Origin: an uncultured bacterium
GTDB lineage: Bacteria > Cyanobacteriota > Vampirovibrionia > Gastranaerophilales > Gastranaerophilaceae
DNA length: 64,000 nt
Assembly: GCA_949296355.1 (NCBI GenBank)
Contig: CASFPS010000004.1
Location: forward strand, 1 to 64,000
Direction: 5' to 3'
Below the pieces are notes generated by a model. It was not told where the DNA came from. It did not search any database and saw only the letters and a program-made list of their open reading frames with translations. Shown here piece by piece: positions 1-8,170 of this stretch. How positions within the stretch are numbered: position 1 is the stretch's first letter; each line of letters begins with the position of its first letter. The position numbers were made by a program, and so were the translations under genes.

Positions 1-113
1 TGTGCGGCAAAAATATTGTTATTTTTGACCGTGAGACAAACTTTCCCTTTTATAATCCCTTTTCCCTTTTTCCGCTTGAGGCTAATTCAAGCTTTTTTTT
101 GTATATATATAAT

Positions 114-139
114 GAAGCCCCCGCGTACGCGGGGGCTTC
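114..139 (-). terminator. Terminator of first flagellin gene
   Basis: A perfect 26-base palindrome (GAAGCCCCCGCG followed by its complement) lies 20 bases beyond the flagellin stop. It is GC-rich in an AT-rich surrounding, but no clean U-run follows on either strand, so it may stop transcription from both sides or act as an RNA 3' end stabiliser. Nothing else recognisable is seen in bases 1-113. Confidence 0.7.
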
Positions 140-158
140 TTATCACTATTTAAGAATA

Positions 159-1277
159 TTATATTAAGTTCAACGCAATACTTGGTGTTTGGTTTGCAGT
201 TGAAAGCAGTGTTGCAGTTGATTGCTGCAGAATCTGATATTTGATAAAGTTTGATGATTCTGTTGCAACATCAGCATCCTTAATTGCTGAATTTGCCGCA
301 ACAATGTTTTCCTTTTGTACGTCGATAGCATCAACAGCTGACTCTACTCTGTTCATATAAGCACCGATTAATGTTCTTCTGTCTGATACGTTTTCGATAG
401 CTTCGTCGATGAATTGTAAAAATTCACGGGAAGTAGAGTCGTCAGTATAAACAGCATCACATATTGCAGTTATACTTGAAACGCTATTTTCTCCGGTACC
501 ATCATTATTAATATCATATATAGTATCTTTTATTGCTGTATAACCCAACTTCGAATAATCATAAGTTTTTCCGTTACTTAGTTCTACTGATTGTCCTGTA
601 ATTCTTGCTAAAAGAGCAGGAGTTTCATAATTTATATCAACCCCAGTTGCCGCTTGAGCACCGCCATTAGTCGGGTCGCTTTGACCTCTTAAGAACCAGT
701 TTTCTGTAGTTCTACCGGCTTCATTTTCAATAAATAAGGCTGTACAAGTTGCAGAAGCAAATAATGAACTGTCTAAATTAATAATATTTTCTATACCGGA
801 ATTATTACTTACCTGCAGGTTTACACCGGTTCCGTTTAAGTATGCAGAAGATGTACCATCTAATAATTTTATACCGTTAAAATCAATAACCTGACATAGA
901 CGGTTAATTTCTAACATTCTCTGCTGAACTTCAGTTCTTATTGCCTGCATTGAAGATGTACCGTAAGTACCGTTTGCTGCCTGTTCGGTCAAGTCTCTGA
1001 TACGCTGAAGGTAATCACCTACAATATCAAGAACACCTTCCGCTGTATCCAGCAGTGATAAGCCCATTGTTGTATTAGATTGTGCAACATCATAACCTGA
1101 AATTTGAGCTTCCATTAAAGTTGACACTGCAGAACCTGCCGCATCATCAGCACCGGAATTTATTTTAAAACCGGTTGATAATCTTTCCATTGCAGTATTC
1201 ATACTGCTTGTTGCCGCTGACAGGTTACGTTGAGCCGTCAGAGAGGCAAGGTTTGTGTTAATAGTGATTGAAGCCAT
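159..1277 (-). CDS. Flagellin (paralogue 1)
   Basis: This is the structural subunit of the flagellar filament, 372 residues, exported by the flagellar secretion apparatus. The N-terminal D0/D1 helix region (about residues 1-140) shows INTNLASLTAQRNLS, RLSTGFKINSGADDAAG and the classic QRIRDLTEQAANGTY segment; the C-terminal D0 region ends in QQSTATLLSTANQTPSIALN. The centre (about 150-290) is variable and surface-exposed in the family. Cysteines at about 128, 178 and 273 are unusual, since flagellins are generally cysteine-free. The start is supported by AAAAGGAGATC just upstream of ATG. A second flagellin lies at 3294-4322 and shares both ends but not the centre. No flagellar operon genes are adjacent. 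The symbol fliC/hag fits the family, but which paralogue this is cannot be told. Confidence 0.96.
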   Translation of the reverse strand: MASITINTNLASLTAQRNLSAATSSMNTAMERLSTGFKINSGADDAAGSAVSTLMEAQISGYDVAQSNTTMGLSLLDTAEGVLDIVGDYLQRIRDLTEQAANGTYGTSSMQAIRTEVQQRMLEINRLCQVIDFNGIKLLDGTSSAYLNGTGVNLQVSNNSGIENIINLDSSLFASATCTALFIENEAGRTTENWFLRGQSDPTNGGAQAATGVDINYETPALLARITGQSVELSNGKTYDYSKLGYTAIKDTIYDINNDGTGENSVSSITAICDAVYTDDSTSREFLQFIDEAIENVSDRRTLIGAYMNRVESAVDAIDVQKENIVAANSAIKDADVATESSNFIKYQILQQSTATLLSTANQTPSIALNLI

Positions 1278-1653
1278 TCTTTTGATCTCCTTTTCTTATT
1301 TACTTCTTCCATGAACATAACAACAGTCATGCCAAATAAATCAGCAATAACAATTGTGATAGCTGTTCTGAAGGATTTTAGTCCTTCACACTACCATAAT
1401 AAATACGTTTAAGGAAAAATTAAATTCTCAATAAGTTAGAAATTTCTATAACTTTAGTTTTGTTTTTTCTGAATTGTAAATGGGGTAGTTTTAACTTGAT
1501 CGGATAAAATGTGCTATATACGGAGTTTAGCATAAGTTAAAGAGATTCATCGGACTCAAGTCCTCTGAATGACGGCACTCCGAGAAGCAAGCCTATAAGC
1601 TTGCAGTCATTCTGAACCCGACAATAATTCAGGGGTGAAGAATCTCTTTAACT
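1278..1653. other. Gene-free spacer: flagellin leader and repeat downstream of lepB
   Basis: This 376-base gap holds the upstream region of the first flagellin (minus strand) and a palindromic repeat next to lepB. A small hairpin, TGAAGGA/TCCTTCA, lies at 1369-1388 in the presumed flagellin leader. I do not see a clear sigma-28 type promoter. The right-hand part (1536-1652) is the inverted repeat described separately. Confidence 0.6.
1536..1652. repeat. Long imperfect palindromic repeat (AAAGAGATTC family)
   Basis: The outer arms are GTTAAAGAGATTC at 1536-1548 and its perfect complement at 1640-1652, with imperfect inverted pieces between them (for example TCTGAATGAC against GTCATTCTGA). The right arm begins one base after the lepB stop codon, so it would form a hairpin in the lepB 3' end. 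A partial copy starting with the same 13 bases occurs at 24839. Confidence 0.75.
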
Positions 1654-2292
1654 CTATAAACCTTTTATATGAGTCAATGGCCAGAATAAAAATACGGCAC
1701 GACCTATAAACCGTTCTTTTGGCAAAGTTCCCCAGAACCGGCTGTCCATTGAATTACCTCTGTTATCTCCCATCATAAAATACTGCCCCTCAGGAATAAT
1801 CAAAGGTCCGCAATACATATCAGACTTGCACTTGTGGAAATCATACTCACTCATTATGTACTCTTCTTCCAGAGGTTTATCGTTTATATAAACTTTGTAA
1901 GCACCGTTTTCCAATTGTTTAATTTCCAATTTCTCGCCCGGAAGCCCGACAACCCTTTTTATATATGCGACATCTTTGCAGAAAAATCCTGTAAGGCGGC
2001 TAAAGACTGCCCACGGAGTAGTTTTAAGTTTTACAAACGGCGGATAAAATATCATAATATCACCGCGTTTAGGAGTGTTTTCAAAACTATGTGTTTTTAT
2101 AAGATTAGGGAATTTAGTAAGCTTTTCCACGACAATTCTGTCGCCCTCAACGAGCGTAGGCTTCATTGAACCCGAAGGAATCCACCTTAATTCAGCAACA
2201 AAGAATCTTATTAAAATAACTGCTATAACGACAAAAACAATAGTATCAATCGTTTCTTTTATATTTGCTTTTAGCTTTTTTTTATCAATCAT
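1654..2292 (-). CDS. lepB: Signal peptidase I
   Basis: Membrane-bound serine protease that removes signal peptides from exported proteins; the active domain faces the outside of the cytoplasmic membrane. It has 212 residues. One N-terminal membrane segment (about 17-32) is followed by the catalytic serine motif PSGSMKPTL (Ser42), the catalytic lysine in YIKRVVGLPGE (Lys112) and the family box GDNRGNSMDSRFWG (about 175-188). The catalytic Ser/Lys pair is intact. Its ATG overlaps the stop of the polyprenyl synthetase gene (ATGA), so the two are translationally coupled. A palindromic repeat follows the stop immediately. Confidence 0.97.
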   Translation of the reverse strand: MIDKKKLKANIKETIDTIVFVVIAVILIRFFVAELRWIPSGSMKPTLVEGDRIVVEKLTKFPNLIKTHSFENTPKRGDIMIFYPPFVKLKTTPWAVFSRLTGFFCKDVAYIKRVVGLPGEKLEIKQLENGAYKVYINDKPLEEEYIMSEYDFHKCKSDMYCGPLIIPEGQYFMMGDNRGNSMDSRFWGTLPKERFIGRAVFLFWPLTHIKGL

Positions 2293-3089
2293 AAACTTTT
2301 TAATAATTCTCCCAGCCCTTCTTTATATATATTATCAGGCAAAAGTCCGATATCTCTTCTTATCCTTTCCTGATAATTATCTATTAAATCCATTGTTTTT
2401 TCAACACCTAATATATCTTTCGGAGTGAAAATTTTATTCTTTTTATCCGATTCGATTGATTGCCCGGTTAAATCATTTTTTAACTGAAAAAATATACCGA
2501 AGTTTTTTGCAAACCTTACAGCTTTCTCTCTATCCAGACTCTCAATAACAGCACAACTTTCCAGAATAGCTTCAAAAAGACTTGCGGTCTTACCCTCGCA
2601 TATTTTTATATAATCTTCGATTGCAGGAACTGAACCGCGTGTAAAAAACTGATTTATCTCCGCTTCGCACATTTCTTTAGTACATTTTAAAAATATTTGT
2701 AAAATTTCTTTATTATCAATATTTAATAATTTTTGCGTTGCTGCAGATAAAAGATAATCTCCGGTAAGTATTGATAAATTAGGAGAAAATACAGTATTAA
2801 AAGAAGGTTTACCTCTTCTTGCAGAAGCATCATCCAGAACATCATCGTGCAAAAGCGAAGCATTATGAATAATTTCTCCTGCAGTGAGAATGTGTATACT
2901 GTTTTCTGAAACCTTTTTGTTATTTGCTTTTAAATAAATAGCTGAAACAATGGAGCGGATTCTCTTTGAACCGGATTGCAGGAGTTCTTGCAGGTTTTTT
3001 TTTATATTTTCGGCCTCAATTGTAATTCCGGAAATTTCTTCGTTTACCCGCTCTAACTCTTCTTTTATTAATAATATTACACTTTCCAT
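2289..3089 (-). CDS. Polyprenyl diphosphate synthase family protein with altered second Asp motif
   Basis: The trans-isoprenyl diphosphate synthase fold is recognisable: SGSKRIRS (the usual GGKRIRP), the first aspartate-rich motif DDVLDDASARRG (residues 82-93) and LTGDYLLSAA. Such enzymes extend isoprenoid chains for quinones or carrier lipids. At the second aspartate-rich site the family has FQxxDDxxD, but here it reads FQLKNDLTGQ (about 201-210), so two metal-binding acids are missing. The protein is also short (266 residues against about 320). It may be a non-catalytic partner of a two-subunit enzyme or have changed specificity. It precedes lepB with a 4-base overlap. The ATG has no obvious ribosome-binding site. 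Confidence 0.85.
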   Translation of the reverse strand: MESVILLIKEELERVNEEISGITIEAENIKKNLQELLQSGSKRIRSIVSAIYLKANNKKVSENSIHILTAGEIIHNASLLHDDVLDDASARRGKPSFNTVFSPNLSILTGDYLLSAATQKLLNIDNKEILQIFLKCTKEMCEAEINQFFTRGSVPAIEDYIKICEGKTASLFEAILESCAVIESLDREKAVRFAKNFGIFFQLKNDLTGQSIESDKKNKIFTPKDILGVEKTMDLIDNYQERIRRDIGLLPDNIYKEGLGELLKSL

Positions 3090-3154
3090 GGTTTGAATAA
3101 TAGCATAAACGTGGTATCGGGTAAATTAGTTTATATGGCAATTAAAAATATAGT

Positions 3155-3186
3155 AAAAAGGGAAAACCTTTTCGGGCTTTCCCTTT
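3155..3186 (-). terminator. Terminator of second flagellin gene
   Basis: On the minus strand AAAAGGGAAAGCC pairs with GGTTTTCCCTTTT around a short loop and runs into a U-rich tail. It sits about 110 bases past the stop of the flagellin at 3294-4322 and before the polyprenyl synthetase start. Confidence 0.8.
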
Positions 3187-3293
3187 TATTAATACTATCC
3201 CTAATCAACACACCAGCATGATATTCGTCCTTTTTTCATGAACACCTCTCATCGCTGATATCAGGAATATTTTAAATATATTCTTGATAAATA

Positions 3294-4322
3294 TTAAACT
3301 AAGTTCAATGCGATACTTGGTGTTTGGTTTGCGGTTGCCAACAGGGTTGCAGATGCTTGCTGTAGTATTTGAGCTTGTATATAGTTAGATGATTCTTCTG
3401 CAACATCTGTATCTCTTAAAGTAGATAGAGATGATGTTAAGTTTTGAGATTGTACATCTATCGCTGTAATTGCTGATTCTACTCTGTTTTGCGCAGCACC
3501 AATTTTAGTTACGCGTGATGATATATTATCTATTGCTGCATCAAGAAAATCTAACATTTCTTTTGCACCATTTCCATCTTGGCTATCAGATGCTAATTTA
3601 TAAGAATCTGTTTTTGGATCTAGACACACTAAACCACTACAAGCTGCTGCGAGAATTTTATTAATGTTTTCATCATCAAAATCAATAGCGGTACCATCAT
3701 TATTTGCTTGTTTTAGCATAGTATCAAGAGTTATACCGTTAGAATTTGCACCAGTAAGCCCGCTAAACAAGCCACTTACAGTTGCACTTCTAAATAAATC
3801 TACATTTAATGTTATAACACTGGCGTTATCACCATTTATACCTACTTGCAAGTTAATACCATCAGAAGTAATTCCAACACCTGATGGAACACCGTCATCA
3901 ACATAAGACATAAGCTTAATACCGTTAAATTCAGCATTTGAAGCTACACGCGTGATTTCATCCAATCTTGCTTCAATTTCTGCTTGAATAGCTTTGAGTG
4001 AAGCAGATGCATATGTGCCGTTTGCAGCTTGCTCGGTCAAGTCTCTGATACGTTGCAAGTGATCAGACAACAGAGCGTAGCTTTGTTCTGCTGAAGTCAA
4101 CATATCAGAACCGGTTGCGGCATTATCTGCAGCAACATCAAGCGAACCTAGCTGGGTTTCCCACATGTTTGCAATTGAATACCCTGCAGCATTGTCCTTA
4201 GCATGGTTAATTTTGTAACCTGTTGACATTCTCTCTAAAGAGGTGTTCAAATTTGTCGTCGCACTGTTCAAGCTCCTTTGAGCAATGATTGACGAAATGT
4301 TTGTGTTGATTGTGAGTGCCAT
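3294..4322 (-). CDS. Flagellin (paralogue 2)
   Basis: Second filament subunit, 342 residues. The N-terminal helix region has INTNISSIIAQRSLNSATTN, RMSTGYKINHAKDNAAGYS and QRIRDLTEQAANGTYAS; the C-terminus ends in QQASATLLATANQTPSIALN, nearly the same as paralogue 1. The central part (about 140-260) is unrelated at a glance to that of paralogue 1, as expected for a variable surface domain. Cysteines occur at about 228 and 233. A good ribosome-binding site (GAAAGGAGATT) precedes the ATG. The leader of about 750 bases is unusually long and structured (see 4381-4620). A filament made from two subunit types is likely. Confidence 0.96.
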   Translation of the reverse strand: MALTINTNISSIIAQRSLNSATTNLNTSLERMSTGYKINHAKDNAAGYSIANMWETQLGSLDVAADNAATGSDMLTSAEQSYALLSDHLQRIRDLTEQAANGTYASASLKAIQAEIEARLDEITRVASNAEFNGIKLMSYVDDGVPSGVGITSDGINLQVGINGDNASVITLNVDLFRSATVSGLFSGLTGANSNGITLDTMLKQANNDGTAIDFDDENINKILAAACSGLVCLDPKTDSYKLASDSQDGNGAKEMLDFLDAAIDNISSRVTKIGAAQNRVESAITAIDVQSQNLTSSLSTLRDTDVAEESSNYIQAQILQQASATLLATANQTPSIALNLV

Positions 4323-5076
4323 AGTTGGAATCTCCTTTCTCTTTTTCTCTTCGATACGTACTTTTGTGGAACAAACAGGCTAAAAAGCGCAGTTTGCCCC
4401 GAACTGCACAATCCATGTGCAGCACTCTATGTTACTCGTTTTTTTGCTGATTTTTTCCTTCTCCTGTACGGAAAAGGTGCAATACTATTCTCACCCCGCA
4501 CCTGTTGTTGCAGTAGCGGGTAGGGGCTTAGCCGCACCTAAAAAAGCACAGTTTTCCCCGTGACTGCTTCTATGTATAGAAACAGCCTGACTAAGCCTTT
4601 TTGCATAAGGCTATTTTTAGAAATTTACTCTCTTTCTTTTATTTATTGATATGTACCCTTTATCACACAATCCAAATCAGATTGATTACCCTTGAAAATA
4701 AATAAACGATTGACTACACATTTTTCATAAGCTTGCCGGCATCCTTTGCCTGCCCCACTTATTCAAAACATACATTCCATGTATTTTTCGAACTTTCCTC
4801 CAAGATTGGAGACTTACTCCTTAGTACTTTATCTCATCCGTTCACAAACCGTTGTTACCATCCTTGACAAAATACTCATCCTGAAATACTTGTTCTTTAC
4901 TTTTTAGATTTGTGATATATACTTTTTACACTAACATTATTGCAACATAATATAACGAAAGTAAACTCTTTTTTTTCATTTTTTTACAAATCTTAAATAA
5001 AGTTAAAATTTATTAACAAAAAAGGCAATTTTTACAAAGATATAAACTTTATATATATAACAAGGAGTATAAACAC
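4323..5076. other. Gene-free spacer between flagellin 2 and the plus-strand gene at 5077
   Basis: This 754-base region carries the flagellin 2 leader and promoter (minus strand) and the promoter and ribosome-binding site of the 5077 gene (plus strand; AAGGAG at 5062-5067). Bases 4381-4620 contain repeated stem-loops. The stretch 4620-5060 is AT-rich with no convincing reading frame; I see no clear sigma-28 or sigma-54 promoter. Confidence 0.6.
4381..4620 (-). promoter_or_regulatory. Structured leader RNA candidate upstream of flagellin 2
   Basis: Read on the minus strand, a compact three-way junction can be drawn: P1 GGUGC (4538-4534) with GCACC (4480-4476); P2 GGC-UAA-GCC (4533-4525); P3 CCCGC with GCGGG inside. 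The segment CUAAGCC of P2 (4531-4525) is also perfectly complementary to GGCUUAG at 4597-4591, an alternative pairing. Two related stem-loops flank it, both of the form CAGU-CGGGG-ACUG followed by GCUUUUU (about 4382-4407 and 4541-4567). It matches no riboswitch class I know. Function is inferred only from position and pairing potential. Confidence 0.4.
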
Positions 5077-5589
5077 GTGGTACACGTATCTAATCAATCA
5101 CAACAACCAAAAGTCTGGATAAACGGACAATACATGCCGGCAAGCAGAGAAGCTGACGGCAAATGGTACGTTGAAGTTGACGGGAAGCTTGTTGAGGTTG
5201 ATCCTAACGATTTATTTGGTGTAAATAGCCATTGGGAAGAATTGGATGCCAGTTTTGAAGAGAGAAAGGAATTCCATAAAGGCTGGAAAAATCACTGGCT
5301 TGCTCTGCAAGGACTGGCAGGTGATGCATATAATGCCGCAATAGGCGCTTATAAGACAGCTTCGCAAAAATATGCCGAAGTTACTCAGGGCTTGAGTTTC
5401 TCTGAACTTACAGGCAGCAAGAAAAAAGAAGCGCAGCAATATATGACAGAAATGTCCGCAGCAGGTTCACAAAAGAGAAGGGCTGTTTCGGATAGCATAT
5501 TCTACGGCAGACTCGCTGTTGATGAAGCTTTTGCAATGCAGGATTATTCAAATCTGCAGGCTGTTGCATTTAAAATGTCCCAGGCATAG
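5077..5589 (+). CDS. Hypothetical protein, 170 residues
   Basis: I do not recognise a family. The gene starts at GTG with a strong AAGGAG site nine bases upstream. The first 50 residues resemble a small beta structure (KVWINGQYMPAS, GKWYVEVDGKLVEVD) and the rest is probably helical, with no signal peptide or membrane segment. A Trp/Tyr-rich N-terminal part and a helical alanine-rich tail suggest a soluble or surface-associated protein. It is followed after 79 bases by the dehydrogenase gene on the same strand, which has its own ribosome-binding site. The frame is clearly coding in base composition. Confidence 0.75.
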   Translation: MVHVSNQSQQPKVWINGQYMPASREADGKWYVEVDGKLVEVDPNDLFGVNSHWEELDASFEERKEFHKGWKNHWLALQGLAGDAYNAAIGAYKTASQKYAEVTQGLSFSELTGSKKKEAQQYMTEMSAAGSQKRRAVSDSIFYGRLAVDEAFAMQDYSNLQAVAFKMSQA

Positions 5590-5668
5590 TAATATTAAAT
5601 TGCCCGTGTGAAGAATATCTTTTTTATCAGATAGCTCCATACTGAATGATAAAAGGAGACTGTTTCTG

Positions 5669-6679
5669 ATGAAGATGCTTATGTTTGATTTCCGTGATTC
5701 TGAAAAAGAATTTTTCAATACTAACGACTTAAAAGATTTTGAAATAACGTTCATAAATGAACCGCTTAATGAAACAACTGTTATAAACGAAAATACTCTG
5801 AATGATACGGATGTCATAAGTGTTTTTACAACTTCTAATTTAACCAAAGAGGTTTTATCAAAATTTAAGAACCTCAGAATAATTTCAACCCGCTCAAGCG
5901 CATTTGATCACATTGATCTGGATTATTGCACAAATCATAATATTGCAGTATTTAATATAGAACAATACGGAAGAAGTTCCGTTGCAGAGTATTCAACAGC
6001 ACTAATACTGGCACTTATAAGGAATCTGCTTCCTGCATATTATGACATGAAGGAGCATACAATCAATCATAAAAATTATGAAGGCAGAGTCCTAAGTTCA
6101 TACACCATAGGTATAATAGGTTGCGGTGCAATCGGCTCAGCTGTAGCTAAGATTGCACACTTTTTCGGAATGAAAGTACTTATCCATTCTTATATGAAAA
6201 ATCCGGAATTAACAGGAAGCTGCAAGTTTGTAAGTTTAGATGAATTACTTGAAAAATCTGATATAATAACGCTCCATCTTCCATATAACGGAGAAAATTA
6301 TCACATGATATCTACAGAACAATTTGATAAGATGAAAGACGGTGTATATATTGTAAACACTGCCCGAGGGGAACTTCTGGATATAAAAGCCTTATATGAC
6401 AACCTTGTGAAAGGTAAAGTTCTCGGAGCGGCACTTGACGTACTTGAATGCGAATTTATAAGTACATATAAAGGAGAAATGGCAGCGGTTATGGAAGAAA
6501 CCGCTCAGCATTGCGTAGAAACAGCGCTCATTACTCAAAAACTTTTTGCAATGAAAAATGTAATAATAACCCCGCATATCGGATACAATACAAAAGAATC
6601 CGTAGACTATATCCTTTCTGAAACTTTTAACCTTATAAGAGATTACATAAAAGGTGTAAATACCAACCGCGTCTGCTAG
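5669..6679 (+). CDS. D-isomer-specific 2-hydroxyacid dehydrogenase
   Basis: NAD(P)-dependent oxidoreductase that interconverts 2-keto and D-2-hydroxy acids, with D-lactate dehydrogenase the closest type in length and layout (336 residues). The nucleotide-binding loop is GCGAIGSAV (151-159), the catalytic Arg lies in NTARGEL (Arg233), the Glu in DVLECEF (about 260-262) and the His in ITPHIGYNT (His303), so the active site looks complete. After the second strand of the Rossmann fold, where NAD enzymes have an acidic residue, the sequence is VLIHSYMKN, which may point to relaxed or NADP preference. AAAAGGAG precedes the ATG. A tandem repeat array begins right after the stop. The exact substrate cannot be read from sequence. 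Confidence 0.92.
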   Translation: MKMLMFDFRDSEKEFFNTNDLKDFEITFINEPLNETTVINENTLNDTDVISVFTTSNLTKEVLSKFKNLRIISTRSSAFDHIDLDYCTNHNIAVFNIEQYGRSSVAEYSTALILALIRNLLPAYYDMKEHTINHKNYEGRVLSSYTIGIIGCGAIGSAVAKIAHFFGMKVLIHSYMKNPELTGSCKFVSLDELLEKSDIITLHLPYNGENYHMISTEQFDKMKDGVYIVNTARGELLDIKALYDNLVKGKVLGAALDVLECEFISTYKGEMAAVMEETAQHCVETALITQKLFAMKNVIITPHIGYNTKESVDYILSETFNLIRDYIKGVNTNRVC

Positions 6680-6988
6680 GGGGGGGTAAATGTATTGAGC
6701 CGGAAGGAGAAACTACAAGTCTTATGTCACGAGGGAGGGTAAATGTATTGGGCTGGAAGGTGAAACTACAAGTCTTATGTCTGAATAAGGGTAAATGTAT
6801 TGGGCTGGAAAGTAAAACTACTAGACTAATGTCTGGACAAGGGTAAAGTCGGTTGGGCATACCTGCCCAACAACAAAATTCGGTGTATATTTAAAAACCA
6901 ATAATAAATTGTAAATCGGCTTTACAACGCCGGCATTAACTTATCGAATTTCCTTTTTTTTTACTCCGCTTTGTGCTAAACTTTATTT
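6680..6988 (+). repeat. Tandem array of 52-53 bp GGGTAAATG units
   Basis: Three full units plus a partial fourth follow the dehydrogenase stop. The GTAAA words fall at 6686, 6739, 6791 and 6843, spacing 53, 52 and 52. Each unit reads GGGTAAATGTATTG, a (G)CTGGAA segment, ACTACAAGTC or similar, then TATGTC. Similar single units occur near 24741, 24926, 32273, 32414, 42156, 42387, 42664 and 42834. The rest of this spacer (about 6860-6988) is AT-rich and holds the ruvB upstream region; a CCGGTTGGGC-like palindrome at about 6851-6870 (GTTGGGC/GCCCAAC) could be a terminator. Confidence 0.85.
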
Positions 6989-8059
6989 ATGGCAATAATA
7001 TCAGACGACAGCGGGTTAGAAAAGAGGGTTAAGAAAAATCCGGTAATTAAGCCTGAGACAATCGAATACGATAATACTTTTGAGAATACAATAAGACCTA
7101 AAGATTTTGAAAGTTACATAGGGCAGACTTCTTTAAAAGAGACTTTGAAAATTATTCTCGAAGCCGCAAAACGACGCAATAAACCTTTAGACCACATGCT
7201 TTTTTACGGACCGCCGGGGTTGGGTAAAACTACAATTGCCGGTGTAATAGCTTCTCAGATGGGTGTTGAAATTAAAATAACTTCAGCACCGGCTCTTGAA
7301 CGCCCGAGGGATATAATAGGTATATTGATGTCGCTGAAAGGCGGAGAAATCTTATTTATAGATGAAATTCACCGTCTAAATAAAGTCGCGGAAGAAATTC
7401 TTTATCCGGCAATGGAAGATTTCACCCTTGATATGACTACAGGTAAAACTCAGACTGCTAAAACTTTACGCATTCCGCTTCCTAAGTTTACTCTAATAGG
7501 TGCAACCACAAAAGCAGGGGAACTTTCAAGCCCGCTAAGAGACCGTTTCGGAATGATTCACCGCCTTGAATTCTATACAGTAGAAGAGCTTGCTAAGGTT
7601 GTAGAAAGAACCGCAAAAATTCTGGAAATTGATATAACTCCCGACGGAGCCAGAGCTATAGGTATGCGCTCTCGCGGCACGCCAAGAATTGCTAACAGGC
7701 TTGTAAAGCGAGTTTCTGATTTTGCCATAGTAAAATATGACGGCAAAATAGACGAAAGAGTTGCGAATGAATCTCTTGATATCTTAAAAATAGATGAATT
7801 CGGGCTTGATAATACCGATAGAGCGCTGCTGAATCTTATTATAGAAAAGTATGACGGCGGACCTGTCGGAGTTGAGACTATTGCGGCAGCTTTGAGTGAA
7901 GATGTGAGAACAATAGAAGATGTCTGCGAGCCTTACCTTCTGCAAGCCGGCTTGCTGCAGAGGACTCCGCGCGGCAGAAAAGTTTCGCCGGAAGGTTACA
8001 GACATCTGGGTAAAAAAATGCCTTCAATGCAAACGAGATTATTTGGAGAAGAAGATTAG
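6989..8059 (+). CDS. ruvB: Holliday junction branch migration helicase RuvB
   Basis: AAA+ motor that with RuvA drives branch migration of Holliday junctions during recombination and repair. It has 356 residues. The Walker A loop is GPPGLGKTT (74-82), Walker B is ILFIDEIHR (about 120-128), sensor 1 is in TLIGATT and the arginine-finger region is in SSPLRDRFG. The C-terminal winged helix ends in GYRHLGKKMP, as in the family. The N-terminal extension of about 30 residues is slightly longer than in many RuvB. No clear ribosome-binding site precedes this ATG, but the family alignment supports it. ruvA and ruvC are not in the window. Confidence 0.97.
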   Translation: MAIISDDSGLEKRVKKNPVIKPETIEYDNTFENTIRPKDFESYIGQTSLKETLKIILEAAKRRNKPLDHMLFYGPPGLGKTTIAGVIASQMGVEIKITSAPALERPRDIIGILMSLKGGEILFIDEIHRLNKVAEEILYPAMEDFTLDMTTGKTQTAKTLRIPLPKFTLIGATTKAGELSSPLRDRFGMIHRLEFYTVEELAKVVERTAKILEIDITPDGARAIGMRSRGTPRIANRLVKRVSDFAIVKYDGKIDERVANESLDILKIDEFGLDNTDRALLNLIIEKYDGGPVGVETIAAALSEDVRTIEDVCEPYLLQAGLLQRTPRGRKVSPEGYRHLGKKMPSMQTRLFGEED

Positions 8060-8170
8060 GATATAACCGGTGATTTAATATTCATTTCTCAAACACGCTC
8101 CCACCTCCGGCTCCCGCTATCGTTTCGAAATAAATATTAAACCACCTTGCAGCATAAAGAGAGAATATTA

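Noticed and set aside
4207-4425. Minus-strand frame of 72 codons over the flagellin 2 start
   Set aside because: Out-of-frame shadow of flagellin 2 and its structured leader.
6680-6860. CRISPR array
   Set aside because: The spacing is 52-53 bp with the whole unit repeated and no unique spacers; no cas genes.
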